Assembly (NCBI RefSeq): GCF_019320115.1
Contig: NC_089597.1
Span: 122,002,951-122,066,950 of the forward strand
Source: Miscanthus floridulus
Lineage: Eukaryota; Streptophyta; Magnoliopsida; Poales; Poaceae
Reading direction: 5' to 3'
Length of the DNA: 64,000 nucleotides
Shown piece after piece: positions 33,026 through 44,869 of this stretch. Each line of letters starts with the position of its first letter. Position 1 is the first letter of the stretch. The notes under the pieces were generated by a model. The model did no database searches. It was not told where the DNA came from and saw nothing but the letters and a program-made list of their open reading frames with translations. The position numbers and the translations under genes were made by a program.

Positions 33026-35033
33026 ACGGGGTGTGATGTAGACTAGGCCTTTGCGGGCTCACAGTGGAGTGGAGCCCTCAAAGGCACTTGTGCCGTGGAT
33101 GAGGTGCTAAACACACGGTTCCCCTTCCTCTCTCCACGCCGACAGAGGGGGACGTGGATTACGCCCCTGCCCCCTCTGGCCACATGAAGTCGCCGGAGCC
33201 ACTACCATCGCTAAGCTTCCGCCCAGATATTCGCTGCGGTAGCACGAAGCCTGTCCCCTGGTTGGCATCGGCCTTCCCTCAAGGTAAGGCCAGCTAATTT
33301 GTTGTTTTTGAGATTGACCACTAATATGTAGTTAAACGTCTGTTCGCTGGTTGGTTTCTGGGCTGATAAGTTCGGCTGGTGTTGGTTTGTTGTGAGTGGT
33401 TGATAACCCCTAGCCGAAACCAACAAACGAACAAGCTGAAAAGCTACAATCTGCTCACTGTAATGTTTCGTTTCGGTTCTTGTTAATCAATTTGTATAAA
33501 AGGTCTGTGCTTTTGTTCCTCTTTTAGGTCGATCACATAGGCTGATAGGCAATCAAATCCTTTACAAGCTGATAGGTGAATGGAGAGCAATGGATGAACT
33601 GTTTGTGTCACATGCTATTTATTTTCTAGGATCAGGTCTGTCATCACTAAGTATGCTTAAAACCCCAAAGAACTGCTTAAACGTGATTTTACTAATTTAC
33701 TCGAACCTTCAAGTGACATGCTGCAGCAGTTTCTGACAACATTTTTTTTTATAAGCTTGATAGAGAGAATTCTTGGGATGAGATGACGACTTTGAGTTGA
33801 ATAATTTTTTTGATAATCATGTCTATTCTTACTGAGATTCTGTAGTGTCACACAAAATAAACCTTTTTGCCTTTCGATATTTTACTCTCTACAATTTAGA
33901 TTTTATACAAATTGTATTATGCTTGTCATTATTAAAAAGTCCTCCGTACTGATATGTGCACAATCGAAGAACCATCCGCTGTCGGTCAAAAACGGAGGCA
34001 TGTCCATTCTCTAAATATTGGTGCATTGTGCACGTCCTCTTTAATTTGTTGACAGATCTTTGTCATTGTCAGTCATCACGGAAATCTGTTCTAATTTCAT
34101 TTGAAATTGTACTTTTAATAAATATAGTAGACCAATATCTATCAATGGCTTAATGGATCATAGTTCAATATCATAGCTGCTGAACAATGTTTAATACCGT
34201 CTCTATGTTTTTTTACTGGGTGGATTTTCTCCTTTGCTTCCTATGTTTTGTTTGCTGGCCTCTAATCTGCGGTTAAACTTAGTGCTATTACAGTAGGATT
34301 TTGGCCTCTACTATGTTTTGTGGTCATGGTGAGCCGGGATGCACTACTACACTTGCACCTTTCACAGCCGCATCATAACCCACATCGCAGTCTAATTTCA
34401 GCCTCGGCACTACTACACTTGCTTTTGTCTTCATGTAGTTAATTATTGGTTTCCTACATGTCCTTAGTTGCATCGCTTGTAGTTTTATAGTCAGCCATGA
34501 TTTCTTCTTTTGAATTGACAATGATCTGCATGAATAAGAACCTATACACTCCCTCCATTTGTTTTTAGTTTTCCCTACTAAGAAATAACGTAATAGTTGT
34601 TTGGTTCCTTATGGTTTATATTTGTCAAGGTAATGCCTAAATGAATTTTAAGGGGATATCTTTTATCATATTTTGTTACTCTGCACTGCTTGTTCATGGT
34701 GATAGGTTCCATTAATTTTCAGTCCTCGATATAATTTGGCTTTACTAACGTTCTATCTGAACAACTGATTGTACATGAGGAGGTAATTGTTGCATGTCAA
34801 TGTTGTAAAGGACCAGTGACAACAAGTTGGAGATCCAAGCACTTGCGAAAAGAAGTATCATAAAAAAAGTCATGCATTATCGGATCACATAACCAATGCT
34901 ATAAGAAGTATTGTGAGTTCCATACTTAAAACTTGTTGGCATCTGCACAGTGAAATTCCTTAGGCTCAATTCAGCTACAGTGTGCTCGAGCAGTCCAGGC
35001 CGTGCATGAGAAGAAGTAATCATCCCGACTCTT
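33026..35033. other. No intact gene; small MITE at 33337
   Basis: Contains the second CTGTTCG-end MITE (33337-33433: CGTCTGTTCGCTGGTTGGTTTC to GAAACCAACAAACGAACAA), a repeated phrase GCACTACTACACTTGC (34339 and 34406), and otherwise AT-rich sequence. The last 60 bases (TCCAGGCCGTGCATGAGAAGAAG) may be an upstream exon piece of the U-box pseudogene that continues after the solo LTR. Confidence 0.5.
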
Positions 35034-37005
35034 TGAAAGGTCCTAATGGCTAGAGGGGGGGTGAATAGCCTAATAAAAATTTCTACAACAACACTTAACC
35101 AAATGGTTAGACAATTAAGAGGCGAAGCGAGTGTTGCGTTAGCTTACTCAAAATGCAAGCCACCTACCACAATTCTAGTTTAGATAGTGTCAATTCACAC
35201 AAGAGCAATGACACTACCCTATGTTAGTGTGCTCTCAAAGGCTAACTAAAGAGCCACACCAACCAAGCATGCAAGCTCTCACAACTAGCTACACTAAAGA
35301 GCTTGTCAACTAGTTTGCGGTAAAGTAAAGAGAGTGATCAAGAGAGTTATACCGCCGTGTAGATGAATGAACCAATCAATCACGAAGATGAATAACAATG
35401 ATGACCAATCACCTCGGAGTCAATGATGAACACAATGATTTTTACCGAGGTTCACTTGCTTGCCGGCAAGCTAGTCCTCGTTGTGGCGATTCACTCACTT
35501 GGAGGTTCACGCGCTAATTGGCTTCACACGTCAAACCCTCAATAGGGTGCCGCACAACCAACACAAGATGAGGATCACACAAGCCACGAGCAATCCACTA
35601 GAGTACCTTTTGGCGCTCCGCCGAGGAAAGGTCAAGAACCCCTCACAATCACCACGATCGGAGCCGGAGACAATCACCACCTCCGCTCGACGATCCTCGC
35701 TGCTCCAAGCCGTCTAGGTGGCGGCAACCACCAAGAGTAACAAGCGAAATCCGCAGCGAAACATGATCACTAAGTGCCTCTAGATGTAATCACTCAAGCA
35801 ATGCACTTGGATCACTCCCAATCTCACTATGATGATGAATCAATGATGTAGATGAGTGGGAGTCCCTTGGCTAGGCTCACAAGGTTGCTATGTCAATGAA
35901 AATATGCAAGAGTGCTCCCTTGAGCCGGCCATGGGGCTATAAATAGAGCCCTAATCAAATAGAGCCGTTATACCCCTTCACTGGGCAAAACGCGCTCTGA
36001 CCGGACGCTGGCCCTCAGCGTCCGGTCGTCCGATGGACGCCACATGTCATCGCCTTCAAACGTTGTTCATCAGATTCCAACGGCTATGACGCTGACCGGA
36101 CGCAGCAGCTTCAACTGACCGGACGCTGAACCCCCAGCGTCCGGTCGTTTCCAGTAAGGTACCGACCTCGACCGGACGCGTCCGGTTAAAACTGACCGGA
36201 CGCAGGAACCTCAGCGTCCGGTCGAGTACAGTAAGGGTTGAAACCTGGTTTTCCTCGACCGGACGCGTCCGGTCCACCTCGACCGGACACAGCCAGCGTC
36301 CGGTGGTAAACCCTGGCCACTGTACCGACAGTCAACGCGACCGGACGCAGGCAGTCAGCGTCCGGTGCCTCTGGATCCAGCGTCCGGTCACTGGACCGAT
36401 GCTGGCATCAGCTCTGTTCTCACTTCTATCATCTCCACCCTTGCTCCAATGTGCCAACCACCAAGAATTTGCATCCGGCGCAATAGAAAATAAGCATTTC
36501 ATTTCCCAGAAAGCGCCGAATCCCGCCTCGCAAGCTCGGCGGGAGGGAGAGAGGGACCCAAACCCATCTCAATCCTGCACACACCTTGTGCACAAGTATT
36601 AGCATATTTTCATAAATATTATCAAGGGTGTTAGCACTCCACTAGATCCTAAATGCATATGCAATGAGTTAGAGCATCTAGTGGCACTTTGATAACCACA
36701 TTCCGATACGAGTTTCACCCCTCTTAATAGTACGGCTATCAAACCTAAATGTGATCACACTCTCTAAGTGTCTTGATCACCAAAAATAGCTCCTATGGTT
36801 TATACCTTTGCCTTGAGCTTTTTGTTTTTCTCTTTCTTCATTTCAATTTTAAGCCCTTGATCATCGCCATGCCATCACCATTGTCATGCTATGATCTTCA
36901 TTAGCTTCTTCTACTTGAAGTGTGCTACCTATGTCATGATCACTTGATGAACTAGGTTAGCACTAAGGGTTTCATCAATTCACCAAAACCAAACTAGAGC
37001 TTTCA
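35034..37005 (-). mobile_element. Solo LTR, Sirevirus-like copia family
   Basis: The LTR is 1972 bp, TGAAAGGTCC to GAGCTTTCA (terminal inverted TGAAAG/CTTTCA), with an exact 5-bp target duplication CTCTT at 35029-35033 and 37006-37010. The opening phrase (GGCTAGAGGGGGGGTGAATAG) and the CCGGACGC-rich block at 35995-36390 resemble the Sirevirus LTR at 47275. By comparison with that LTR, which has its PPT on the high-coordinate side, the orientation is minus (inference). No internal region remains, so it arose by LTR-LTR recombination. It sits inside a U-box gene. Confidence 0.9.
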
Positions 37006-37740
37006 CTCTTGCATTGGATGGGATGCCTTACTCTGAGATTGGCATCTTCGATGAAGTCAAGGAACACGTAATATACGTGCATTATTTGCCAACATTTGGT
37101 AAAATGAAATGATCCATCTTGTTCTCTCTTCTGATGCAAACCGCAACTGCTTTGGTGATTTGAGGTTGACCTCATCAATGCACAAGGACATGGAACTCTC
37201 CATGGATTTTACGATGATACTCCAGAACTAGGAGGAAGCAAATGCAGATAGAGCTATATTGAAAACGCTAGCCAAGAAACTCAAGCTGCAAAGCCTGGTG
37301 GATTTTATAGCAGAGACTATGGCCATTAAAAAGCTCATAAACGAGAGGAATGGCCACCAACCAGAAAGCACCAAGCACATAATAGAACTCCTCAACAAGT
37401 TCAAGGAGATTGCAGGCATCGACGAAAAGAACATCCTTGGGATGTCTCCATACCAAAATATCTAGAGAAATGCCCATCTTTGATGATCTCAAATGAATTT
37501 CTCTGTCCAATATCACCGGAGATCATTACAGACCTTGTCATCATTGCGAGCGTGAGGGTATGCTTTGTGCTATGCCATTCATGTTCCCTGATTGCGAAGC
37601 GGGATTTATTGTCTCACAGTCCATATTTCACCTGATTTGCAGACTAAAGAGAGAAGTATCAGAAGTGGTTAGATGCTGGCCAGTGGACATGCCCAAAGAC
37701 ACAGCAACAATTAGCTAACTGCAAGAGGTTTCAGGTTCTA
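37006..37740 (+). pseudogene. U-box E3 ubiquitin ligase (PUB-ARM type) fragment
   Basis: Plant U-box proteins transfer ubiquitin through a RING-like U-box. Seen here in order: ALDGMPYSEIGIFDEVKEHV (37011-37070, the U-box N-terminal domain), MELSMDF, LAKKLKLQSLVDFIAETMAI, LLNKFKEIAGIDEKNILG, then the U-box NEFLCPISPEIITDLVII (37490-37547). A short intron from GTGAGG at 37551 to TTTGCAG at 37642 leads to KWLDAGQWTCPKTQQQL. Internal stops and frameshifts are present (for example the TAG after ILQN near 37231 and a shift near 37445), and the ARM repeats are absent. The solo LTR interrupts the reading frame at its left edge. Confidence 0.83.
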
Positions 37741-38254
37741 GCCCGCGGAAGTGCGGAATTATGGTAAGGACTCTGCTTGTGGTTTTTTCGTCTTTGAAAT
37801 CAATGCTTATGTTCTCTTCCTGAGTCAAGAAGAAACGATTACCATGGGAATGGAACCATATGACTGTTCACCGGGCAACGTGCATGTTTTCCCACTTCTC
37901 ACTCAAGAAAATACAAATATCAACCGTATTTCGATGCACAGCACTGCAAATCTAGCCTTGAGTTGTTTCTGTCTCAACAACAAAATGGTTCAATGTAGGA
38001 AAGCTCGACAACATCTGCTAACTGGAACGGGATAGTTGGTCTTAGGTTGGACGGGGAGAGAAACACAATATATATCGAGGCATAAATTAAGTTAATCCTT
38101 GTTGTATTGGACAACATAAGTTTGATCATTTTTGGATAATGATATAATAACCCTATAAGTTTGTATCACTCATTTTTTTATGAATCTTCAATCTATTTAT
38201 TTTATACCGCGTTTGGCTGTTACTTTGCATCACCTAAAATGTGATCATGGTGTT
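37741..38254. other. No gene recognised
   Basis: Mixed sequence after the U-box fragment. A 94-codon plus-strand ORF (37751-38035) shows no family resemblance. Confidence 0.4.
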
Positions 38255-38388
38255 AGCCCGGGGCAATATACATTCTTCACCGGTCTGAATTCTCATGGGC
38301 AGCTCAGAGGTTGGCAGGCGAATGGTGGTGATCCTTATGGCCATTCATGACAGGGCATTACTTGCTTAGGATCAAGGGTCACTAAAAT
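38255..38388 (+). pseudogene. STRUBBELIG-family LRR receptor kinase, single exon fragment
   Basis: Reading from 38264: QYTFFTGLNSHGQLRGWQAN, then GGDPYGHS, a stop (TGA in the place of the conserved Trp), QGITCLGSRVTKM. This is the LRR N-terminal cap pattern (W..xGGDPC...W.GITC.gs.V) of STRUBBELIG-receptor-family proteins. The first cap Cys is Tyr here. A GTGAGC donor follows at 38388. No neighbouring exon was found, so it is an isolated decayed piece. Confidence 0.6.
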
Positions 38389-38913
38389 GTGAGCCTTGTG
38401 ATGTGGTAGAACTTATTCATAGATTTATTGGCGGACGGAAGAAATGAATATCGGATATTTCTTTCGATCGATATAAAATATTATCTTACCTATATAGACA
38501 TACAACAGAGTTCGTAAGCCTGCGACGCCGTGCTCTCCATGACTGCGTTAATTTCACGGATTCTGCTTTTTGATTAAATGTCGCTTTAGCGTTGGTATTT
38601 AATTTTACAGTATTGTTATCTTATCGTACGATCCGTGTGTTTTTAATACAAAAGTTTAGTTATCTCGTAGCAACGTACGAACACACTACCATAAACTCTA
38701 AAATGTATATCAAATACAAGAGGATGATTATTCTACCAGTATCAGTGCGCTGAAACTTCGGTTATCGTAGGAGTGCACAGAATTCAAATAAACCGTCAGA
38801 GGGGAACAAGGCAACCGCCTCCCTGCCTAATAACTGATCCAAAAAGGAGCATCATCCATGCAAAATTGCAAATCAAGTTTGTAAGCAGCCACTTTTAAAA
38901 AAAAAAAAAGTAA
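38389..38913. other. No gene recognised
   Basis: AT-rich sequence ending in a poly-A run (38897-38909). The 16-bp word AAGTTTGTAAGCAGCC at 38875-38890 recurs at 39188-39203, on the far side of the next MITE. Confidence 0.45.
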
Positions 38914-39186
38914 GGCCCTGTTTAGTTCATCCAAAATACCAACTTTGACACTATGCAAAAAGAAGATTTCCCGTCACATCAAACTTGTGGTATATGCATG
39001 GAGTACTAAATGTTGACGAAATAAAAAACTAATTGCACAGTTTGGTTGTACTTTGCGAGACGAACGTTTTGAGCCTAATTAGTCAATGTTTGGACAATTA
39101 TTACCAAATAAAAACGAACAAGTACTGTAGCTAAAGTGCTTCGCAAAATCAGTCGGCGCCAACTTGGTGACCAACTAAACGTGGCC
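38914..39186. mobile_element. Tourist (PIF/Harbinger) MITE
   Basis: The element is 273 bp, GGCCCTGTTTAGTT to AACTAAACGTGGCC, with TSD TAA at 38911-38913 and 39187-39189. It sits about 180 bp upstream of the PPR reading frame. Confidence 0.9.
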
Positions 39187-39370
39187 TAAGTTTGTAAGCA
39201 GCCCTTGCAGGTTGGATCTTGACATTTTGTGACGGAATCAAGGTGTTTCTCAGGCTTGCTGCCGCAGCAGCCACAGCGCATGTTGGTATGATCGATTCTG
39301 TCGCGCTTATAAGCCTCTTTATACTATTTTGTCACGAGAGAGAAAACACTGTATCAATACGATCAAGCGA

Positions 39371-42300
39371 GTGCTCCCCAAACAATCCTTGCATCCTCTG
39401 TTTCTAGTGCGGCGTCCAGCCGCCGGCGCCGTCGTCTCGTCCATCCGCCCAATCCGGCCGCCTCCCGCGCCCTTCACAACCACCACTTCCACCACCGATA
39501 CATCTTCGTCCACGGCCCCCGACCCGGACGGCGTGGCCGCGGACGTGGCCACCCTCCTTTCCCGCTGCTCCGGCGACTGGAAGCTCGCCATCGCCGCCTC
39601 CGACATCCCCTCCCGCCTCTCTCCCGATGCCTTATCCTCCCTTCTCCGCCGCCACACCTCCTCCCCTCGCCTCCACCCCAAGCTCCTGCTGGATTTCTTC
39701 TACTGGTCCCGCACCCGCCTCGCGCCGTCGGCACCGGCCCCCGACGCCTTCGCCCACCTCGCCGTCTCCCTCTGCGCCGCCGGCCTCTACCCTCAGGCCA
39801 GCGGGCTCCTCGACCAGATGATCCGCGCCTACCCCACCCCTCCCCTCGTCCTCAGCTCCGTCCACCGCGCGCTCTCTGGTTCCGACCAGGAACGCCGGCC
39901 TGTCATCCTCGACGTGCTCGTCGACACCTACAAGAAGACCGGGAGGGTCCGGGAAAGCGCCGAGGTTGTCCTGCTGATGAAAGATCTCGGCTTGGCGCCC
40001 AGCCTTCGCTGCTGCAACGGGCTGCTCAAGGACCTGCTGCGCGCTGACGCCCTGGATCTGCTCTGGAAGGTGCGCGGTTTCAAGGACGGCGCCGGGATTT
40101 CGCCCGATGTCTACACGTACTCGACGCTGATCGAGGCTTACTGAAAGGTCCGGGACTTGGAGTCTGCCAAGAAGGTGAGTGACCTACAATACATTGATTG
40201 GTGGTCTGTGCAGAACTGGAGCCGTTGAAGAGGCGTTTGGATACAAGAAGGAGATGGAGGATTATGGGCTGGTTCCAGATGGGTTCACTTATGGCGCAAT
40301 CATTAACGGCCTGTGCAAGCGTGGCAGGCCGGATCAGGCAAAGTGCTTGCTGGACGAGATGTCTTGTGCTGGGTTGATGCCTAACGTGGTTGTTTATTCA
40401 ACTCTGATTGATGGGTTCATGAGGCAGGGCAATGCAGACGAAGCTTTTAAGATAGTCAAGGAGATGTCTGCTGCTGGGGTGCAGCCGAACAAGATCACCT
40501 ATGACAATCTCATCCGGGGTCTCTGTAAACTGGGGCAGATGGGCAGGGCTTCCAGGATTCTGAAGCAAATGGCTAAGATTGGTTATATGGCTGACACTAT
40601 GACTTATAATCTGATCATTGAAGGTAATCTCCTACAGCATAACAAAGAAGAAGCTTTTTTCGCTGCTTAATGAAATGAGGAAGGGTGGTATTTCACCTAA
40701 TGTATACACTTACAGCATAATCATCAACGGGCTATGCCAAATTGGTGAATCAGAAAGAGCAAGTGGTCTCCTTGAGCAAATGATTGCAGATGGTTTAAAG
40801 CCCAATGCGTTTGTTTATGCACCTCTTATCTCAGGCTATTGCAGGGAAGGTAGTTTCTCATTGGCTTGTGAAACTCTCAAAAAGATGACTAGGGCAAACT
40901 TAACCCCTGATTTGTACTGCTACAATTCTCTTATAATTGGACTGTCTAAGGTGGGAAAGATGGGTGAAGCCATAGAGTACTACGACCAGATGCTGGAGAA
41001 AGGGTTTCAGCCTAATGAATTCACATATCATGGTCTGATTCATGGCTATAGTATGACTGGGGATCTAGAAAAGGCTGAACAGTTACTCCATCAGATGCGA
41101 AACAGTGGACTAAACCCCAAGGATTTTATCTATGCCCACATCCTAGAAGCTTACTTCAAATCTGACAATCTTGAAAAGGTTTCCTCTACTCTTGAATCCA
41201 TGTTAGAAAAGGGGTTAATGCCAGACAACCGTTTATATGGAATCGTGATTCACAATCTGTCCAGCTCTGGACATATGCAAGCTGCTGTTAGTGTTCTCTC
41301 AGTGATTGAGAAGAATGGATTAGTTCCTGATTCGCTTATATACGGTTCCTTGATATCTGGTTTTTGCAAGGCAGCTGACATGGAGAAAGCTGTTGGTCTT
41401 CTTGATGAGATGGCTAAAAAAGGTATAGAGCCTGGTATTTCATGCTATAATGCCCTGATCGATGGGTTTTGGAAGTCTGATGATATTTCTCATGCCCGTA
41501 ATATCTTCAATAGCATATCACGTCAGGGATTACTCCCAAATTGTGACATATACAACTTTGATGGATGGATACTGCAAAGCTGGTGATATCCGTGATGCAA
41601 TTGATCTGTATAATGAAATGCTTACAGATGGGGTAACTCCAGATGCTTTTGTCTATAGTGTGCTTGCTGCTGGCTGCTCAAACTCCGGAGACCTTCAACA
41701 AGCTCTGTTTATAACTGAGGAAATGATTTTTCGGGGATATGCAAGTATTTCTTCTTTCAACACCTTGGTCCATGGCTTCTGTAAACGTGGAAAATTACAG
41801 GAAACTGTGAAGTTTCTCCATGTGATGATGGACAAAGACATAGTACCTAGCCTGCTGACTGTTGAAAATATTGTGAGTGGACTCGGTGAGGCTGGGAAAC
41901 TCAGTGAAGCGCACACAATTTTTGTTGAGCTGCAACAGAAGAATGCTTCACATAGTGATACAGATCATTTGTCCTCATTGTTTACAGACATGATAAATCA
42001 TGGACTAGTTCCTCTAGATGTGATACATAACATAATCCAGTCTCATTGCAAACAAGGCTATTTGGATAAGGCTTTGATGCTACATGATGCTCTTGTTGCA
42101 AAAGGTGCTATTGTGGGCTGCACATCTTATCTTGCTTTATTAGATGGCCTTTGCAGGAAGAGCAAACTGATTGAAGCTTTAAATTTGCTAAAAGAAATGA
42201 AAGAGATGGGTATTTGTCCTTCTGAGGATCAGTGCATGACACTCTTAAATAGTCTTCACTCATCAGGATTCATCCAAGAATACAATAAAGTGTTTGATAC

Positions 42301-42385
42301 TGTGCTGTCTTACCAGTGGTTACAAAAGGAAAGCAAATTCTGTAATTCGGTTTGTAATAGTCAGGAAGCTGTGAATGCAGAATAA
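39371..42385 (+). pseudogene. P-class pentatricopeptide repeat (PPR) protein gene, frame-broken
   Basis: PPR proteins bind organellar RNA, one 35-aa repeat per base. The N-terminus LPKQSLHPLFLVRRP is basic and looks like a mitochondrial or plastid targeting peptide. The likely start is GTG at 39371 in place of ATG (no in-frame ATG exists nearby). About 20 PPR repeats follow (PDVYTYSTLIEAY, PDGFTYGAIINGLCKRG, PNVYTYSIIINGLCQIG, PNEFTYHGLIHGYSMTG and others). Breaks: TGA at 40142-40144 where TGC (the Cys of EAYCK) is expected, a loss of roughly 40 bp near 40176-40180, one extra T in the T6 run at 40655-40660, and a 2-bp loss near 41543 (TGTGACATA). The stop is TAA at 42383-42385. Repeat phase resumes after each break, so the gene was whole not long ago or the sequence has errors. 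Confidence 0.88.
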
Positions 42386-43024
42386 CTAAAGACTGCAAAT
42401 TTATGAACCCCTTTTTGATAGATAATAGTTTGAACGGATTAGTTCACTCCATAGAATCCGTCTGCTTTCTTCTTGTTGCAAATCAGAAACTATATGCCTG
42501 TGCAGCTTTAGGTTAATCTGTTTAGTGGTCCTGCACTTCTGGTTCAGGTATTACTGGTGGATGGTGAGAGGAGGCTGTGTCTGTGAGTAATGCAAAGAGT
42601 GCAACTGCATAACAATGATGCTAGAATTGATAATCAGAGAAGGGACATAACTGCAGATTAACAAATTTTCTTGCTTTGATTTACCCGTGTAATTAGTTTG
42701 GTTAACTGATTTCGTTTGTTGTCCAACTATAGGATTGCCTTGTATGGGATTCTTTCCCATTTTTCTCTCTTTAATACAAAGATACATAGCTCTACTGCGT
42801 GATCAAGAAAAAAAATAACTACTATTTCTCAGCTTCATTCTGATCAATTGATTTCCAGATGCATCAGTGCTAGTGACTACTGAGTTTGGTGATGCCTTTG
42901 ATCAACCAGAAAACAAGCAGTTCTTCATGTTGTAGATGTAGGCCTGCCAATTTCTATTCATTTATTTATTTGCAAAACGGAGATGCTTAATGCGTGGACC
43001 CCCTCAGTAAATTGATCTCTCATC
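42386..43024. other. 3' flank of PPR gene, no further gene
   Basis: T-rich sequence with several AATACA/AATAAA-like words near 42770-42820. No coding match was seen. Confidence 0.45.
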
Positions 43025-43700
43025 TTTGCTAATCTGGACAGGGCTTTGATGGGAAGATTTCGATGATTCTTAGATGATTTCGAAGTCAAGGAAATCCCCT
43101 TCCTGGGACGCAAATATACTTGGTCAAATGAAAGGTCTTCAACGCCCGTTAGGTTGGATCGGGCTTTCTTTTGCTCAGAATGGGAGGACATTTTCCCTGA
43201 TGCTGTTCTGCAGAGCACCGCCTCAGTTGTTTCTGATCATTGCCCTCTTATTCTCGGTTTGAAGGTTAGCACAAATGGCAAGCGGTGTTTTCATTTCGGA
43301 AGTTTCTGGACAAAAATCCCTGGCTTTCTGGATGCTGTTCAGCAGAACTGGAATGCTCCCGTCGCCTCATCTCTTGCAGCAGCTTGCCATGCACCATGTC
43401 AGTCACCGGGTTTCTTTCTTTGTGGATGATGCTGTGATGTTTCTGAGACCATCCTGCACTGATCTTCAGACCATCAAACTCATCCTTGATTATTTTGGGC
43501 ATGCCTCTGGTCTCCGAATAAATTGGGCAAAAAGTTCAGTTTCTCCTATTCATTGTTCTGAAACTGATTTGCTACTCACTTCAGAAATTCTGTCATGCCC
43601 GGTCAAGGATTTCCCATGCACTTATCTAGGCCTTCCTAGCCCAAGCAGTTTGGGCCGAGCAGATTATCTATCACTACTGCAGTACACCGGCAACCGAAGA
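43025..43700 (+). mobile_element. L1-type LINE remnant, endonuclease joined to reverse transcriptase
   Basis: 43025-43260 reads as the apurinic endonuclease (FEVKEIPFLGRKYTWSNERS, RLDRAFFCSEWEDIFPD, SDHCPLIL with the conserved SDH). After about 43400 the frame reads as RT: FFVDDAVMFLRP (the A/VDD active site), LILDYFGHASGLRINWAKSS and TYLGLP. The roughly 1.3 kb that normally separates these domains is missing, and frameshifts occur. Confidence 0.83.
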
Positions 43701-43994
43701 AATCACGCTGGCTGCAGTTTGTATCTATTATTTCGGTTATATTCGAGAAACACGAATTTGCTTACTGTAATGGTTATAACGTCTGAGTAGCGCTGTTTCA
43801 ACAAATCCTGTACTGAATCATTTTCATTTCAGCATGTCAAGTGTTATGCACCGTGCCCGCTTAGAATTATATGATACGTTTATGTGCTGAATGATGCACG
43901 CATGCCTGACTGAAGTCATCAGGCGCATTAGAGCGCCTTGGAGTCAACAGACATCAATAAACTAATAATAGTTATCAAAGAACTAGACCGAGCC

Positions 43995-44789
43995 CTAAAT
44001 CAGCTGAAGAGAGGGAAGCAAAGAACGACGAACGCCTGAGGAGATCCTACATCTTGCTGGAACTCTATGCATCTTCCGTTGGCTTTGCTCCAAAAGCTTT
44101 GGTGCCTCCTTATCCTCGATCTTCTGAATCGTGTGAAGACGTTTGATCTTCTTGGCTTCTTCGTAACCCTCACGTAGCTTCCGTTTAGTATTCTCCATCT
44201 TCTCGCTTTGAGTGACGATCAGCTTCTTGGTCTCCATCTTCTCGCTTTGAGCAGCGACCGGCTTCTTAGCCTCGATCTTCTCGCTTTGAGTGACAATCAG
44301 CTTCTTGGCCTTCATCTTCTCGCTTTGAGCGTCGACCGGCTTCTTGACTGCTGTAGAGATGCCCTGGCGTGGGATCCGATCATCAAAGAGCTTGTCGAGC
44401 TCCTCCTCTGCTGTAGCTTTAGTGCCGTCAATGGCTGTGCTCCACCCGCGCACGACGTCGCCCGCGAGGGTGCGGATCCGGGCCGACCCGTGCTTCCCGA
44501 GGGCGCCGACGGCCCTTGCGAGGTCGGTGGACGCCAGCGCACCGTGCGGGACGGGCGCCACCCGCAGAGTCTGGAGCGCTTCCACCATGGCGTCGTCGAG
44601 CGCAGCGCAGAGCTGCTCGGCCACGCCGTCGTCCACGGCGCCCCGGAGCAACTGGACGATCCGGACCCTCACCCCCCGGAACGCGGCGCGCGGGTGGCCG
44701 GCTGCCTCGATTGCTTCGTCGATGGCGCCGAAAGCACTGTAGAACGGCCTCCAGCGTCGGAGCGGGCTCCCGCTCTCCTCGTTGGCCAT
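43995..44789 (-). CDS. TFIIS N-terminal (LW) domain protein with 13-aa repeats, intact
   Basis: A 264-aa intact ORF, MANEESGSPLRRW to stop. Residues about 15-125 fit the helical TFIIS N-terminal/MED26 domain (VRIVQLLRGAVDDG, LRVAPVPHGALASTDLARAV, GKHGSARIRTLAGDVVRGW). This domain binds transcription elongation and Mediator partners in the nucleus. Residues about 150-200 are four 13-aa units of the type AQSEKMxAKKLIV, then a basic stretch KRKLREGYEEAKKIKRLHTI that could act as a nuclear signal. There is no TFIIS zinc ribbon, so it is not a full elongation factor. It is closer to the small MED26/IWS1-like proteins that are expanded in grasses. A TATA-like box lies 70-80 bp upstream. This is the best candidate for a working host gene in the window. 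Confidence 0.82.
   Translation of the reverse strand: MANEESGSPLRRWRPFYSAFGAIDEAIEAAGHPRAAFRGVRVRIVQLLRGAVDDGVAEQLCAALDDAMVEALQTLRVAPVPHGALASTDLARAVGALGKHGSARIRTLAGDVVRGWSTAIDGTKATAEEELDKLFDDRIPRQGISTAVKKPVDAQSEKMKAKKLIVTQSEKIEAKKPVAAQSEKMETKKLIVTQSEKMENTKRKLREGYEEAKKIKRLHTIQKIEDKEAPKLLEQSQRKMHRVPARCRISSGVRRSLLPSLQLI
44200..44355 (-). repeat. 39-bp tandem coding repeat, four copies
   Basis: TTCTCGCTTTGAG starts at 44200, 44239, 44278 and 44317, exactly 39 bp apart. Copies 1 and 3, and 2 and 4, are most alike, suggesting doubling of a 78-bp pair. Confidence 0.92.
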
Positions 44790-44858
44790 GGCGGCGGCGG
44801 GATGCGAGCAAGCAGCGTAAGAGCGTAACCTTGCGAGATTCGAGTCGTGGATTGGAGT

Positions 44859-44868
44859 GAATATATGA
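44859..44868 (-). promoter_or_regulatory. TATA-like box of the TFIIS-N gene
   Basis: TCATATATTC on the minus strand, 70-79 bp upstream of the ATG at 44789. Confidence 0.45.
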
Positions 44869-44869
44869 G

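Noticed and set aside
35995..36390. CCGGACGC repeats as a CRISPR-like array
   Set aside because: Spacing is irregular, units are short palindromes within an LTR, and the genome is a plant.
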